Shown here piece by piece: positions 1 to 12,070 of a stretch of 64,000 nt of DNA. Origin of the DNA: an uncultured Pelagibacteraceae bacterium (GTDB lineage Bacteria; Pseudomonadota; Alphaproteobacteria; Pelagibacterales; Pelagibacteraceae); assembly GCA_902514805.1 (NCBI GenBank), contig CABXSF010000004.1, positions 1-64,000 on the forward strand, written 5' to 3'. How positions within the stretch are numbered: position 1 is the first letter of the stretch; every line of letters starts with the position of its first letter. A model generated the notes under the pieces. The model worked only from the letters and a program-made list of their open reading frames with translations, searched no databases and was not told where the DNA came from. Both the position numbers and the translations under genes were made by a program.

Positions 1-354
1 TAAAAAATTTTTATTATTCTTTATAATTTTTACTAAATGTTTGTCTGAAATTGCAAGGTTGTAATAGTCAATCTCTAAATCAATAAACTTTTTAGCAAGT
101 AAATCACTTAGGATTTCTTCCAGAATATTTTGATCTAGATTATTTCTTATTACTTCAGAGCTGATACCTAATGAACTAATATGATTTGTAAAATCTTTAG
201 TTGAAATACTAAAATTGTCAATTTTTGCAATGTTATTTGTATCTTTGTTTTGAAAAATGCTGCCCATTCCAAAAAATACAAAAGGTAAAGCAAAAATAAA
301 TACTATGACTGTTCCAAGTTTACTTTTCGAGAAATTTTTAAATTTATTTAACAT
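1..354 (-). CDS. Peptidylprolyl isomerase PpiD/SurA-like, N-terminal part (truncated by window edge)
   Basis: Reverse-strand reading from ATG at 354 gives MLNKFKNFSKSKLGTVIVFIFALPFVFFGMGSIFQNKDTNNIAKIDNFSIS..., a typical PpiD/SurA_N membrane anchor plus start of the SurA_N domain. Confidence 0.75.
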   Translation of the reverse strand, partial: MLNKFKNFSKSKLGTVIVFIFALPFVFFGMGSIFQNKDTNNIAKIDNFSISTKDFTNHISSLGISSEVIRNNLDQNILEEILSDLLAKKFIDLEIDYYNLAISDKHLVKIIKNNKNFL

Positions 355-410
355 TATATATGATAATTTATTGATCTATAAAAACAAATCTATAGATTAA
401 AAAAAGAAAT

Positions 411-1151
411 ATGACAAATAAAATTATGTACTTCGTCGCTAATTGGAAAATGTATGGAAACCTAAAATCATTAAATACATTGAATATAGTAATTAAATTT
501 TCAAAATCTAAAGAAATTAATAAAGGAAGATTAATTTACTGTCCTCCTTACACTTTGATCTCTTCTTTTTTAAAGAAGTTTGAAAAATGTTTAATAGATA
601 TCGGAGGTCAAAATTGTCATGAAAGTGAGGATTATGGTTCACACACAGGGTTTGTAAATTCAAAAATGCTTAAAAGTTCCGGAGCTAATTACGTAATTTT
701 AGGTCATTCAGAAAATAGAAAAAAGGGTGAAACAGATAAACTCATTAATCTCAAAATTAAAAGTGCTATCAAGGCAAAATTAAAAGTTATTTTTTGTATT
801 GGAGAAACGTCCGCTGAAAAAAAAAGAAAAAAAACAAAGTCAATTTTATCAAAACAAATTCAACTCGGTCTAAAAAAAATAAAAAAAAAGTCTAATATAT
901 TTGTTGCTTATGAGCCCGTTTGGTCAATTGGTACTGGAAAAATTCCTAAAATCAATGAACTTGAACAAACGATTGAATTCATTAAAAAAAAGTTTAAAGG
1001 AAAATTACCAAAAATTTTATACGGTGGATCTGTAAATCCTGAAAATATAAGAAATTTAAAAAAAATAACTAGTCTTGATGGTTTTTTAATCGGTGGAGCT
1101 TCACAAAACTCTAAAAAATTTATTGATATAGTAAAAAAAACGTATAATTAA
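411..1151 (+). CDS. tpiA: Triosephosphate isomerase
   Basis: NWKMYGN, GHSENR, AYEPVWSIGTG, LYGGSVNPEN motifs. Confidence 0.97.
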   Translation: MTNKIMYFVANWKMYGNLKSLNTLNIVIKFSKSKEINKGRLIYCPPYTLISSFLKKFEKCLIDIGGQNCHESEDYGSHTGFVNSKMLKSSGANYVILGHSENRKKGETDKLINLKIKSAIKAKLKVIFCIGETSAEKKRKKTKSILSKQIQLGLKKIKKKSNIFVAYEPVWSIGTGKIPKINELEQTIEFIKKKFKGKLPKILYGGSVNPENIRNLKKITSLDGFLIGGASQNSKKFIDIVKKTYN

Positions 1152-1156
1152 TCTTC

Positions 1157-1462
1157 ATGGAAAATATTTTGCTAACAATAAACATTGTGCTTGCTATCAT
1201 TTTAGTAATTCTTGTTTTATTTCAAAAATCAGAGGGTGGCGCATTAGGAATTGGTGTATCACAAGAAAGTTATATGTTTTCCAAAACTGCAGGCAATTTT
1301 TTGACCAAAAGCACCGCTATTGTAGCAACATTATTTATAATTTGTAGTTTAGGGCTGACCATTTTATCGAATCAAAAATTAAGTCCTGAAAAATCATTAA
1401 TTGATTCGGTGGACGAAAATTCAGATAAAGACGCTCCAAAAATACCTCAAAATAATAATTAA
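1157..1462 (+). CDS. secG: Preprotein translocase subunit SecG
   Basis: Two TM segments with FQKSEGGALGIG motif; between tpiA and pyrG. Confidence 0.93.
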   Translation: MENILLTINIVLAIILVILVLFQKSEGGALGIGVSQESYMFSKTAGNFLTKSTAIVATLFIICSLGLTILSNQKLSPEKSLIDSVDENSDKDAPKIPQNNN

Positions 1463-1493
1463 TTCTTTTATTTTTACAAAAAAAAGCTTATAA

Positions 1494-3118
<1,625 letters not shown>

Positions 3119-3119
<1 letters not shown>

Positions 3120-3943
3120 TGAAAAATATTACAGTTAATTGTGATGGAGTAAAAATTTCAAATAAAGAAAAGATATGTTTAATCGCAGGACCATGTCAAC
3201 TTGAGAACGAGCAGCATGCTCTTGATATGGCAGGAAAAATATCAGAAATTTCTAAAAAATATAATATAGGTTTTATTTATAAAACATCTTTCGACAAAGC
3301 TAACAGAACTAGTCTTAAAAGCAAAAGAGGTGCTGGTTTAGAAAAATCTTTACCAATATTTGATAAAATAAAAAAAAAAATAAATGTTCCAATTCTTACT
3401 GATATTCATAATGCAGAACAATGTTCTATTGTTGCAAATCATGTTGATGTCCTTCAAATTCCAGCTTTTTTATGTAGACAAACTGATTTGTTAGTAGCTG
3501 CCGCCAAAACAAATAAAGTTATTAATGTTAAAAAAGGTCAATTTCTCGCCCCGTGGGATATGTCAAATGTAGTAAAAAAAATATCAGATACAGGAAATAG
3601 TAATATCTTAATTACAGAAAGAGGAGCGAGCTTTGGTTATAACACATTAGTATCTGATATGAGATCAATACCAATAATGGCACAAACAGGATATCCTATA
3701 GTTTTCGATGCTACCCACTCAGTCCAACAACCGGGAGGAATGGGTGATAAAAGTGGGGGCGAAAGAAAATTTGTTTCACACTTATCTAGGGCGGCAGTCG
3801 CTGTTGGAATAGCTGCTGTTTTTATTGAAACGCATCAAGATCCAGATAATGCTCCTTCTGATGGTCCAAATATGGTTCCATTGAATGAAATGGACAGTTT
3901 GGTAAATAAATTACTTGAGATTGATAAACTAATTAAAAACTAA
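3119..3943 (+). CDS. kdsA: 3-deoxy-8-phosphooctulonate synthase
   Basis: IAGPCQLE, FDKANRTS, DATHSVQQPGG motifs. Confidence 0.97.
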
Positions 3944-3954
3944 ATTATTATTTA

Positions 3955-5211
3955 ATGTCAAAAATTACAAAAGTAGTTTCAAGGCAAATATTTGATAGTA
4001 GAGGCATACCAACAATCGAAACAGAAATATTCTGTGGAAAGGTTTCTTCAAAAGCCATTTGTCCCTCAGGCGCATCGACCGGTTCATATGAAGCATTTGA
4101 AAAAAGGGATGTAACAAATAAAAAGTATTTAGGAAAAAGTGTTTTTTCTGCTGTATCAAATGTAAATAAAATAATTTCAAAAAAAATTCTAAATAAAAAT
4201 GTTCATAATCAAGAACTGATTGACTCAATTCTTATAAAATTAGATGGAACAAAGCAAAAAAATAAAATAGGTGCAAATGCAATTTTATCTGTTTCTATTG
4301 CTGTTAAAAAATTATCAGCAAAGATGAAAAAAATACCATTGTATAAAAACTTTTTGATTAAAAAAAATTTTAAGTTACCTTTTCCACTTATGAACATCAT
4401 CAATGGGGGCGCTCATGCTAATAATGGTTTGAAAATTCAAGAATTTATGATTAGACCGGATAAAGCGAAGACTTTTAGTGAGGCAATGAATATTTGTTTT
4501 TTAGTAATACAAAGCTTGAAAAAATTACTTATCAGTAAAAATTTATCTACATCTGTTGGAGATGAAGGTGGCTTCGCCCCGATGATTTCAAAAAATGAAG
4601 AGGCATTAAAATTAATTTCGAATGCTATAAAAAGGGCAGGTTTTGTTAACGGAAGAGATGTATCAATATGTTTAGATGTTGCTGCAAATGAACTTTTTAA
4701 AAATAATAAATACGCAATAGATTCAAAAAAATATATCTCATACAAAAATACAATATTGTTCTACTCAAAAATAATTAAAAGATATAAGATAAAATCTATT
4801 GAAGATCCTTTCGCAGAAAACGATTGGAAATCATGGTCTGAATTGCATAAAAAAGAAAAAAAAATACAGATCGTAGGTGATGATCTTTATGTAACTAATC
4901 TTCAAAGATTGAAAAAGGGTTTTTTATATCAATCATCGAATTCTATTTTAATTAAGTTAAATCAAATAGGTACAGTTTCTGAGACCTTAGATGTTATAAG
5001 ATTTGCTCAAAATATTGGTTATACAACTATCATTTCTCATAGATCAGGCGACTCAGAGGATACATTTATATCTGATTTAGCAGTTGGAACTAATTCAAAT
5101 CAAATAAAAACTGGCTCATTATGTAGATCAGAAAGGGTTGCAAAATTTAATCAGTTATTGAGAATAGAAGCTGACCTTATAAAAAGTAATAATATGGCTA
5201 AATTAAAATGA
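3955..5211 (+). CDS. eno: Enolase
   Basis: RQIFDSRGIPTIE, NIINGGAHA, SHRSGDSEDTFI motifs. Confidence 0.98.
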   Translation: MSKITKVVSRQIFDSRGIPTIETEIFCGKVSSKAICPSGASTGSYEAFEKRDVTNKKYLGKSVFSAVSNVNKIISKKILNKNVHNQELIDSILIKLDGTKQKNKIGANAILSVSIAVKKLSAKMKKIPLYKNFLIKKNFKLPFPLMNIINGGAHANNGLKIQEFMIRPDKAKTFSEAMNICFLVIQSLKKLLISKNLSTSVGDEGGFAPMISKNEEALKLISNAIKRAGFVNGRDVSICLDVAANELFKNNKYAIDSKKYISYKNTILFYSKIIKRYKIKSIEDPFAENDWKSWSELHKKEKKIQIVGDDLYVTNLQRLKKGFLYQSSNSILIKLNQIGTVSETLDVIRFAQNIGYTTIISHRSGDSEDTFISDLAVGTNSNQIKTGSLCRSERVAKFNQLLRIEADLIKSNNMAKLK

Positions 5212-5504
5212 TAAACGTTATTAAAAAAAAAATTATATTCATACTTCCAATAATATTAATTATTTATTTTTCTTTAAATTTACTTGGGGGTAACAGAGGT
5301 TTATTTGCGTATCTAGATAAAAAAGATCAATTTGAAAATCTTTTAAAGAAAAAACTGTTTTTAACTAATGAAATAACAAAGGTGAAAAAAATTAATAGTC
5401 TAATTGATGAGAATTTAGACAAAGATTACCTTGAAATTTTAATAAGGGACAAATTTGTAGTTGGAAAAAAAGGTGAGAATACCTATATTATTGAAAATGA
5501 ATAA
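5208..5504 (+). CDS. Septum formation initiator FtsB/DivIC-like
   Basis: Short N-terminal TM plus coiled coil, directly downstream of eno as in other alphaproteobacteria. Confidence 0.8.
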   Translation: MINVIKKKIIFILPIILIIYFSLNLLGGNRGLFAYLDKKDQFENLLKKKLFLTNEITKVKKINSLIDENLDKDYLEILIRDKFVVGKKGENTYIIENE

Positions 5505-6447
5505 AGTAAGACATCCAGAAAAACAAAAAAATCAAATTAATCCAATTAAAAAAAAACCAGCTTGGATTAAGTCAAAACTTTTAAACAGTAAAGAATTTTT
5601 TCTTACAAAAAGTATAGTCAACCAACAAAAATTAGTTACAGTTTGTGAGGAAGCAAATTGTCCAAATATTACTGAATGTTGGAGCAAGAGACATGCAACT
5701 TTTATGATTATGGGGGACACTTGTACAAGAGCCTGCGCTTTTTGTGATGTTAAAACTGGAAGACCAGAAAAATTGGACCCTTTTGAACCAAAAAAAATAG
5801 CCTTGGCGGTTAAAAGATTAAATTTGCGTCATGTAGTAATCACCTCTGTTGATAGAGATGATCTCAAAGATGGTGGCTCAAATCATTTTTATGAAACTAT
5901 CAAGTCTACAAGAGAAGCTAATCCAGAAACAACAATTGAAGTTTTAACTCCTGATTTTTTAAGAAAGGGAGAGGCCTACAAAAGAGTTTTGGAAGCAATG
6001 CCAGATGTTTTTAATCATAATATCGAAACTGTTCCGAGTTTATATTTAAAGGTAAGACCTGGATCTAGATATTTTTCATCTCTTGAACTATTAAAAAACG
6101 CTAAACAAATAAATCAGGAAACTTTTACCAAGTCTGGAATAATGGTTGGTATGGGTGAAACAAAGGATGAAATTTTACAAGTTATGGACGATTTAAGATC
6201 TGCTAATGTTGATTTCTTAACAATTGGACAGTATTTACAACCATCTGTTAAGCACTTTCCACTTCAACGATACTATGATCCAAGTGAATTTAAAGATTTA
6301 GAAGTTATCGCTAAAGCAAAAGGTTTTCTATTAGTATCTTCGTCTCCACTAACAAGATCGTCTTATCATGCAGACGAAGACTTTGCTAAATTGAAAAAAA
6401 ATAGAATAACTTCTAATGCCAAAAGCTTCGATAAAGAGAAACATTAA
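5497..6447 (+). CDS. lipA: Lipoyl synthase (radical SAM)
   Basis: [33 protein letters not shown] motifs; ATG at 5497 ([10 protein letters not shown]) preferred over the TTG at 5461 in the ORF track. Confidence 0.97.
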   Translation: MNKVRHPEKQKNQINPIKKKPAWIKSKLLNSKEFFLTKSIVNQQKLVTVCEEANCPNITECWSKRHATFMIMGDTCTRACAFCDVKTGRPEKLDPFEPKKIALAVKRLNLRHVVITSVDRDDLKDGGSNHFYETIKSTREANPETTIEVLTPDFLRKGEAYKRVLEAMPDVFNHNIETVPSLYLKVRPGSRYFSSLELLKNAKQINQETFTKSGIMVGMGETKDEILQVMDDLRSANVDFLTIGQYLQPSVKHFPLQRYYDPSEFKDLEVIAKAKGFLLVSSSPLTRSSYHADEDFAKLKKNRITSNAKSFDKEKH

Positions 6448-6865
6448 TTGTTCCAAAAAAGATTTAATCAATCTTGTTCTCAATATTGAAGAATACCCAA
6501 AATTTATTCCATATTGTTTAAATGCTCACATATATAAAGATGAGTCTGCGGGTAATTTCCAATATATCGAGGCTGACTTAACAATCGGCAAAGGTCCTTT
6601 TAAAGACACTTATAAGAGTAATGTTAAATTTGATAAAAAGGAGAGTATTATTTACGTAAAAAATATTGAAGGACCTTTAAAATATTTGGAAAACAAGTGG
6701 AAATTTGATCAAAAAGAGAATTTTACAGAGGTAACTTTTGATCTGGATTTTGAATTAAAAAATAAATTCTTAAATATTTTTATGAATAAATCATTTAAAT
6801 ACGGTCTCGATAAAATTGCTGATGCGTTCCAAAGTAGGGCAGAGAAATTATTTAATAAGGTTTAA
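6416..6865 (+). CDS. Coenzyme Q-binding protein COQ10 / RatA-like START-domain protein
   Basis: YPKFIPYC and polyketide-cyclase/START-like pattern; located directly after lipA. Confidence 0.85.
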   Translation: MPKASIKRNINCSKKDLINLVLNIEEYPKFIPYCLNAHIYKDESAGNFQYIEADLTIGKGPFKDTYKSNVKFDKKESIIYVKNIEGPLKYLENKWKFDQKENFTEVTFDLDFELKNKFLNIFMNKSFKYGLDKIADAFQSRAEKLFNKV

Positions 6866-7318
6866 TAAATTATTTACCACGGCTTTTGCACTTGCATTTT
6901 GAATAGATCTCCTTGTTTTATTCGCAAACAAATATTTATAAATATTGTTTTTACCTTTATATTTAATTCCAATGAAAACAAGACCCACTGGTTTAAACTT
7001 AGAGCCACCCTTAGGTCCAGCTATTCCAGTAATAGACACATTTATTTGACTTTTGCTTATTTTTGCTAAATTTTTTACCATACTTAGGCAACATTCCTCA
7101 CTTACAGCTCCAAATTTATTAATTATTTTTTTTGGAACATTAAGAATTGAACTTTTAGATTTATTTGAATAAGTAACAACACTTAAATTAAATACCTTTG
7201 AAGCTCCACTTATTGAGGTAATAGATTGAGCGATTAATCCACCAGTACAAGACTCAGCAAAACTAATCTTTAATTTTTTCTTTTTTAATTTCTTTATTAA
7301 TTTACTAAATTTGACCAT
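6848..7318 (-). CDS. CinA C-terminal family (nicotinamide-nucleotide amidase)
   Basis: AESCTGGLIAQSITSISGAS, TGIAGPKGGSKFKPVGLV motifs. Confidence 0.92.
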   Translation of the reverse strand: MVKFSKLIKKLKKKKLKISFAESCTGGLIAQSITSISGASKVFNLSVVTYSNKSKSSILNVPKKIINKFGAVSEECCLSMVKNLAKISKSQINVSITGIAGPKGGSKFKPVGLVFIGIKYKGKNNIYKYLFANKTRRSIQNASAKAVVNNLLNLIK

Positions 7319-7805
7319 AAAAAATTATGCAGATATATAAAACTATAAGCGTGAAGAAACCCGCTATAAGATCATCTAAAATAACACCAAAACCATTTTT
7401 CATATTCTTATCCACATAATTAATTGGATAAGGTTTTAAGATATCAAAAAAACGAAACCCAATGAAAGATAAAAAAACAATTATAAAAAAAAAGTTAGTC
7501 GATACAGATCCTTCATAAAAAATTATATAAAAGAAGATAATTGGTATGGATTGACCCAAAAATTCATCAATTACGATTTCTTTTGAATCTATTTCTTTAA
7601 ATTCACCTTCCAAATTATTAATCATCCAAACCGAATAAATAAATAAAAATAGGTTAATAAATATTAACAAAAAATAATTTATTTTAATCGTATAGAAAAT
7701 ATAATACATCAAAGCTGTTATTAAAGAAGCAAAAGTACCTGGTAAATATTTTATATGACCAACACCAAACATCGTAACAATCATTTTTCCAATTTTTTTA
7801 TTCAT
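7305..7805 (-). CDS. pgpA: Phosphatidylglycerophosphatase A
   Basis: GVGHIKYLPGTFASL, IVIDEFLGQ, FDILKPYPI, GFGVILDDLIAG motifs. Confidence 0.93.
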   Translation of the reverse strand: MNKKIGKMIVTMFGVGHIKYLPGTFASLITALMYYIFYTIKINYFLLIFINLFLFIYSVWMINNLEGEFKEIDSKEIVIDEFLGQSIPIIFFYIIFYEGSVSTNFFFIIVFLSFIGFRFFDILKPYPINYVDKNMKNGFGVILDDLIAGFFTLIVLYICIIFYGQI

Positions 7806-8913
7806 ATTTGTAAACTGAAGATATCACTTCACAAGCAATAGCTTTTTCTTTTCCTATTACACCAAGTTTCTCTGCTGTTTTACCTTTGATATTGATTTGA
7901 TCCTTTTTAATTTTACATAATTTAGATATCATTGAAATCATCCTTTTTTTATATTTACTAATTTTTGGAGTTTGAGTTATTATATTTATATCTAGATTAT
8001 TAATAAAAAATCCACTTTCCTCTATTTCTTTAATAACTTTACTTAACAAAATTGTTGATCTTATATTTTTAAATTTCGCATCTCTATCTGAAAATTTTTG
8101 TCCTATATCACCCTTTCTGCAAGCACCAAGAATTGAGTCAGTTATTGCGTGAAGAACAGGATCACCATCAGAGTGTCCTAATGTTCCTAATTTTGAATTA
8201 ATTTTGAGTCCACCTAGGTACATTCTTTTATTTTTTACTAACCTATGTACATCAAAACCAATACCAAAATAGTATTTTAATTTTTCTTTGATATCATTTT
8301 TAGTTGTAATTTTAATATTTTCCTCTTCGCCTTTGACCATTTTTATTTTGTTTAGATTATTTATAAATAATGAAGCGTCATCAGTTATTTTTGAATTTCC
8401 TTTTTTTTGAAGGTCGAATATTTTTTTAAAATTAAAAGCTTGTGGTGTTTGTGATAAAAAAATTTTGTTGCGATCTAAGTTTAAAATTTTTTTATTTCTA
8501 ATTAATTTAATAGAACTTGTGGTCTTCAAAACTGGGACAACCCCATCATATTTTTTAAGATTTTTAAAGAGTTTATTTACTAATTTTATTGAAAAGTTTG
8601 GTCTTGCAGCGTCATGTATCAATACATTTTTGGGCTTAAATTTGGACAGATATTTTAAAGATAACCTAGAAGAATCAGCTCTAGATTTTCCTCCCTCTAT
8701 AAAATGAACTTTGTTTTTACTCAATCTTTTTATGTATTTTTTGTGACCTTTATTGATTGCGACAACGATTTTAGAGAATTTTTTTGATAAAATTGCCTTA
8801 TTTATAGAATGATTAATTAGTATATCACCCTTATATTTAATATATGGTTTTGGTATTTTGGAAATAAATCTATTACTTTTTCCAGCTGCTAATATTATAA
8901 AACAATTACTCAT
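7798..8913 (-). CDS. ispDF: Bifunctional IspD/IspF (MEP cytidylyltransferase / MECDP synthase)
   Basis: N-term ILAAGKSNRF and HDAARP (IspD); C-term GIGFDVHRL and LGHSDGDPVLHAI (IspF). Confidence 0.96.
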   Translation of the reverse strand: MSNCFIILAAGKSNRFISKIPKPYIKYKGDILINHSINKAILSKKFSKIVVAINKGHKKYIKRLSKNKVHFIEGGKSRADSSRLSLKYLSKFKPKNVLIHDAARPNFSIKLVNKLFKNLKKYDGVVPVLKTTSSIKLIRNKKILNLDRNKIFLSQTPQAFNFKKIFDLQKKGNSKITDDASLFINNLNKIKMVKGEEENIKITTKNDIKEKLKYYFGIGFDVHRLVKNKRMYLGGLKINSKLGTLGHSDGDPVLHAITDSILGACRKGDIGQKFSDRDAKFKNIRSTILLSKVIKEIEESGFFINNLDINIITQTPKISKYKKRMISMISKLCKIKKDQINIKGKTAEKLGVIGKEKAIACEVISSVYKYE

Positions 8914-8946
8914 ATATTATGATGAATTTTAAAGTACTACATTATT

Positions 8947-10728
8947 ATGCTTAAATTTATAAGAAAAAATATTTTTATTATTATAATATTTGTAATTACA
9001 CTATTTCTAGGTTTTTTAACGTTTTTAACTTTCATTGATAAGAGTTTTATTGAACTTACAGACGAGAATTTACAATATTTATTAATATCAAATATTTTAT
9101 TATTATTAGTTTTTTTCTTTATAATTTTTATTGAGATTAAAAATTCTATCAAAAATGAGATAGCAATAGAGGGATCAAGAGCAAATAGGAAATATATAAC
9201 TTTCTTCTCTTTATTCACATTAATACCATCTATCTTGATATCTGTTTTTTCTTTATTTTTATTTTCTTTTGCACTTGAAAAGTATTTTGATAAAAAAATT
9301 ACTACTGCAGTAAGTAACTCTTATCAATTAGCTGTTAATTATGTTAGCACAGTTAGAAACAAAGTTGAGTCTGATATTGTTTTGGCTGCGTTCGATTTGA
9401 ATAAGAACGTTTCTATTTACAATGAAAATAAACAAAGATTTGAAAATTATTTAAATTCTCAAAAATTAGTAAGAAAATTGGATGCAATTTTTCTTATTAA
9501 TAATTCTGGTAAGTTGCTTATGTCGTCTGATAGAAATCAGATCCAATACATACCACCATCTTCAGAACAATTAAAGATGGTGCTTAATGATGAAAGACCA
9601 CTGAAAATATTAAATGCATATAAGAATACTTCTGCAGCGTTAATGAAGCTAGCTAATTTTGATAATACTTACATTTATATAATCAAATATTTAGATCCAA
9701 AAATATCTCAATATTTAACTGAGTCAAGCGAGGCCTTAGATTTTTATTATACTGTGCAGGATAAAAGAACTGGGATTAAATTTTCATTTGCTATTATCTA
9801 TATAATTATAGTTACTCTTCTTTTATTCTTGTCAATTTCTATAGCAATAAGATTTTCATCAAGATTCTTTTTGTCCATAAACAACTTGATCTCTGCCTCG
9901 ACTAATATTGGAAAGGGTAATTTGGATTCAAAAGTACCAGAAATTAAAACTGACAAAGAGCTAGAAGTTCTAAATAAAAATTTTAACCAGATGATTGATA
10001 GATTAAAGTATCAACAAAATAAACTTATAGCTAATGAAAGACATGAAGCATGGGAAAGTGTAGCTAGAAAAATTGCACATGAAATAAAGAATCCCTTAAC
10101 ACCAATACAGCTCATCATAGACAGTCTAAAAAAAAAATATTCAGAATTATTTGATGAAAAAAACAAAGAGTCATTTTTGGAAAAAATTAAAACAATAAAT
10201 AAACAAATAAAACTTATTGAAAAACTTGTAAATGAGTTTTCTGACTTTGCAAGAATGCCAAAACCTATTTTTAAAAAAAATGAATTAAACAAAATTATTA
10301 AAGACACTGTAAATTTAATGAGAACTAACGATAAGAATATAACTATTAATTTTAACTCAGAAGAAGTCCATTATGTAAACAGCGATATTGAACAATTAAA
10401 TAGAGTTTTTATTAATTTGTTTAAAAATTCAATAGAAAGTCTTAAAGAGAAACATGAAAAAATGGGTAATTTTCAAAAGAAAATCGATGTAGAAATTCAA
10501 TTAATTAATGACTATATAAACATTGTAGTACAAGATAATGGTACAGGTTTTACAAATAAAGACCCTAAAATTTTATCAAAACCTTATTTTACTACTAAAA
10601 AAGAAGGTAGTGGTTTAGGTTTATCTATTGTAGAAAAAATTTTGAACGATCATAATGGATTTATTGAATTTATCTCACAAAAAGAGGGAGCAAAAATAAA
10701 AATTTTGTTACCAAAATATGGCAACTGA
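8947..10728 (+). CDS. ntrY: Two-component sensor histidine kinase NtrY
   Basis: N-terminal TMs, HAMP, RKIAHEIKNPLTPIQL H-box, GSGLGLSIVEKI ATPase; followed by ntrX. Confidence 0.93.
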   Translation: MLKFIRKNIFIIIIFVITLFLGFLTFLTFIDKSFIELTDENLQYLLISNILLLLVFFFIIFIEIKNSIKNEIAIEGSRANRKYITFFSLFTLIPSILISVFSLFLFSFALEKYFDKKITTAVSNSYQLAVNYVSTVRNKVESDIVLAAFDLNKNVSIYNENKQRFENYLNSQKLVRKLDAIFLINNSGKLLMSSDRNQIQYIPPSSEQLKMVLNDERPLKILNAYKNTSAALMKLANFDNTYIYIIKYLDPKISQYLTESSEALDFYYTVQDKRTGIKFSFAIIYIIIVTLLLFLSISIAIRFSSRFFLSINNLISASTNIGKGNLDSKVPEIKTDKELEVLNKNFNQMIDRLKYQQNKLIANERHEAWESVARKIAHEIKNPLTPIQLIIDSLKKKYSELFDEKNKESFLEKIKTINKQIKLIEKLVNEFSDFARMPKPIFKKNELNKIIKDTVNLMRTNDKNITINFNSEEVHYVNSDIEQLNRVFINLFKNSIESLKEKHEKMGNFQKKIDVEIQLINDYINIVVQDNGTGFTNKDPKILSKPYFTTKKEGSGLGLSIVEKILNDHNGFIEFISQKEGAKIKILLPKYGN

Positions 10729-12070
10729 AATTTTAATAATTGATGATAATCCAGATATAAGAAATATCCTTAAGGATTTAATTTCTGATGCAGGATATGA
10801 AACTAGAATTGCCGCAAACTATAATCAAGCATTAAAAGAAATAGATAAAAAATTACCAGATGTTGCGATTATAGATGTGAAACTTGATAAAGGAGACAAT
10901 GATGGTATTGAACTTTTAAGTCATATAAAAAACAAAAATAAAGATATTCCAGTAATAATTATTTCAGGACACGCAAATATCGAAATGGCTATTAAATCTC
11001 TTAAATCCGGCGCATTTGAATTCTTAGAAAAACCTTTTGATGAAGAAAGATTAATGAACTTTGTCAAAAGAGCTGTAGAAAACTTTAAATTAAAAAATGA
11101 AAATAAAGTTCTTGAAACCAAACTATTTCACTCATTTGATTTAATAGGAAATAGTCAAAATATTGATAAAATAAAAGAACAAATAGAGAAGCTTTCAAAT
11201 TCGGAAAGCAGAATATTTATATACGGACCAACAGGCTCTGGTAAGGAATTGATAGCTAGAAAAATTCATAAACTCTCAAAAAGAAACAAAGGTCCATTCA
11301 TCATTTTAAATGGAGCATTATTAGATGTTAAAAAATATGAGCTAGAACTTTTTGGAGAAGAAAAAGATAATGGCTCAATTACGTACGGTTCTCTTGAAAA
11401 GGCTTCTGGAGGAACTCTGTTAATAGATGAAATTTCTGAAATACCTCTTGAAACACAATCAAAAATATTGAGGGTTTTAATTGATCAAAAGTTTAAAAGA
11501 ATTAATAGCAATCACGATATTAAAGTAAACGTTAGAATAATTTGCACATCTAGTAAAAACATTAATAATGAGACTCAACTTGGGAATTTTAGGGAGGACT
11601 TATTCCATAGATTAAATGTTTTTCAAATTAGTATCGAACCACTAAGCAGTAGAGTTAGTGATATACCTCTTTTAATTGAGTATTTTTCTAAAACTATATC
11701 AAAAGCATATAATCTTAAGGACCTCAATATTGATAAGGAAGACTCATATTTGATTAATCATCATTGGCCTGGAAATGTAAGAGAGTTAAGAAATCTGATA
11801 GAAAGAATTGCTATATTGTCAAATAATGACCAGAATAAAATTAAGACAATTATTAAAGAGTCCATAAAACAGGGTGGTTTAGAAACAGTCAAAGACAATA
11901 ATTTATCTGTTCCCTTAAAAGAAGCGAGAGAAATCTTTGAAAAAGAATATTTGACTACTCAATTGAAGAAATTTGGTGGAAATATTTCAAAAACAGCAAA
12001 ATTTGTGGGCATGGAAAGATCGGCTCTTCATAGAAAATTAAAAGGTTTAGGCGTTAAGGACTTAAATTAA
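10718..12070 (+). CDS. ntrX: Two-component response regulator NtrX
   Basis: Receiver domain, AAA+ Walker A YGPTGSGKELIA, Fis-type HTH C-terminus (NISKTAKFVGMERSALHRKLK). Confidence 0.94.
   Translation: MATEILIIDDNPDIRNILKDLISDAGYETRIAANYNQALKEIDKKLPDVAIIDVKLDKGDNDGIELLSHIKNKNKDIPVIIISGHANIEMAIKSLKSGAFEFLEKPFDEERLMNFVKRAVENFKLKNENKVLETKLFHSFDLIGNSQNIDKIKEQIEKLSNSESRIFIYGPTGSGKELIARKIHKLSKRNKGPFIILNGALLDVKKYELELFGEEKDNGSITYGSLEKASGGTLLIDEISEIPLETQSKILRVLIDQKFKRINSNHDIKVNVRIICTSSKNINNETQLGNFREDLFHRLNVFQISIEPLSSRVSDIPLLIEYFSKTISKAYNLKDLNIDKEDSYLINHHWPGNVRELRNLIERIAILSNNDQNKIKTIIKESIKQGGLETVKDNNLSVPLKEAREIFEKEYLTTQLKKFGGNISKTAKFVGMERSALHRKLKGLGVKDLN

Noticed and set aside
815-890. Long poly-A tracts in tpiA as possible programmed slippage sites
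   Set aside because: They encode Lys runs in an intact reading frame; similar tracts occur throughout this AT-rich genome, so no specific evidence for frameshifting.
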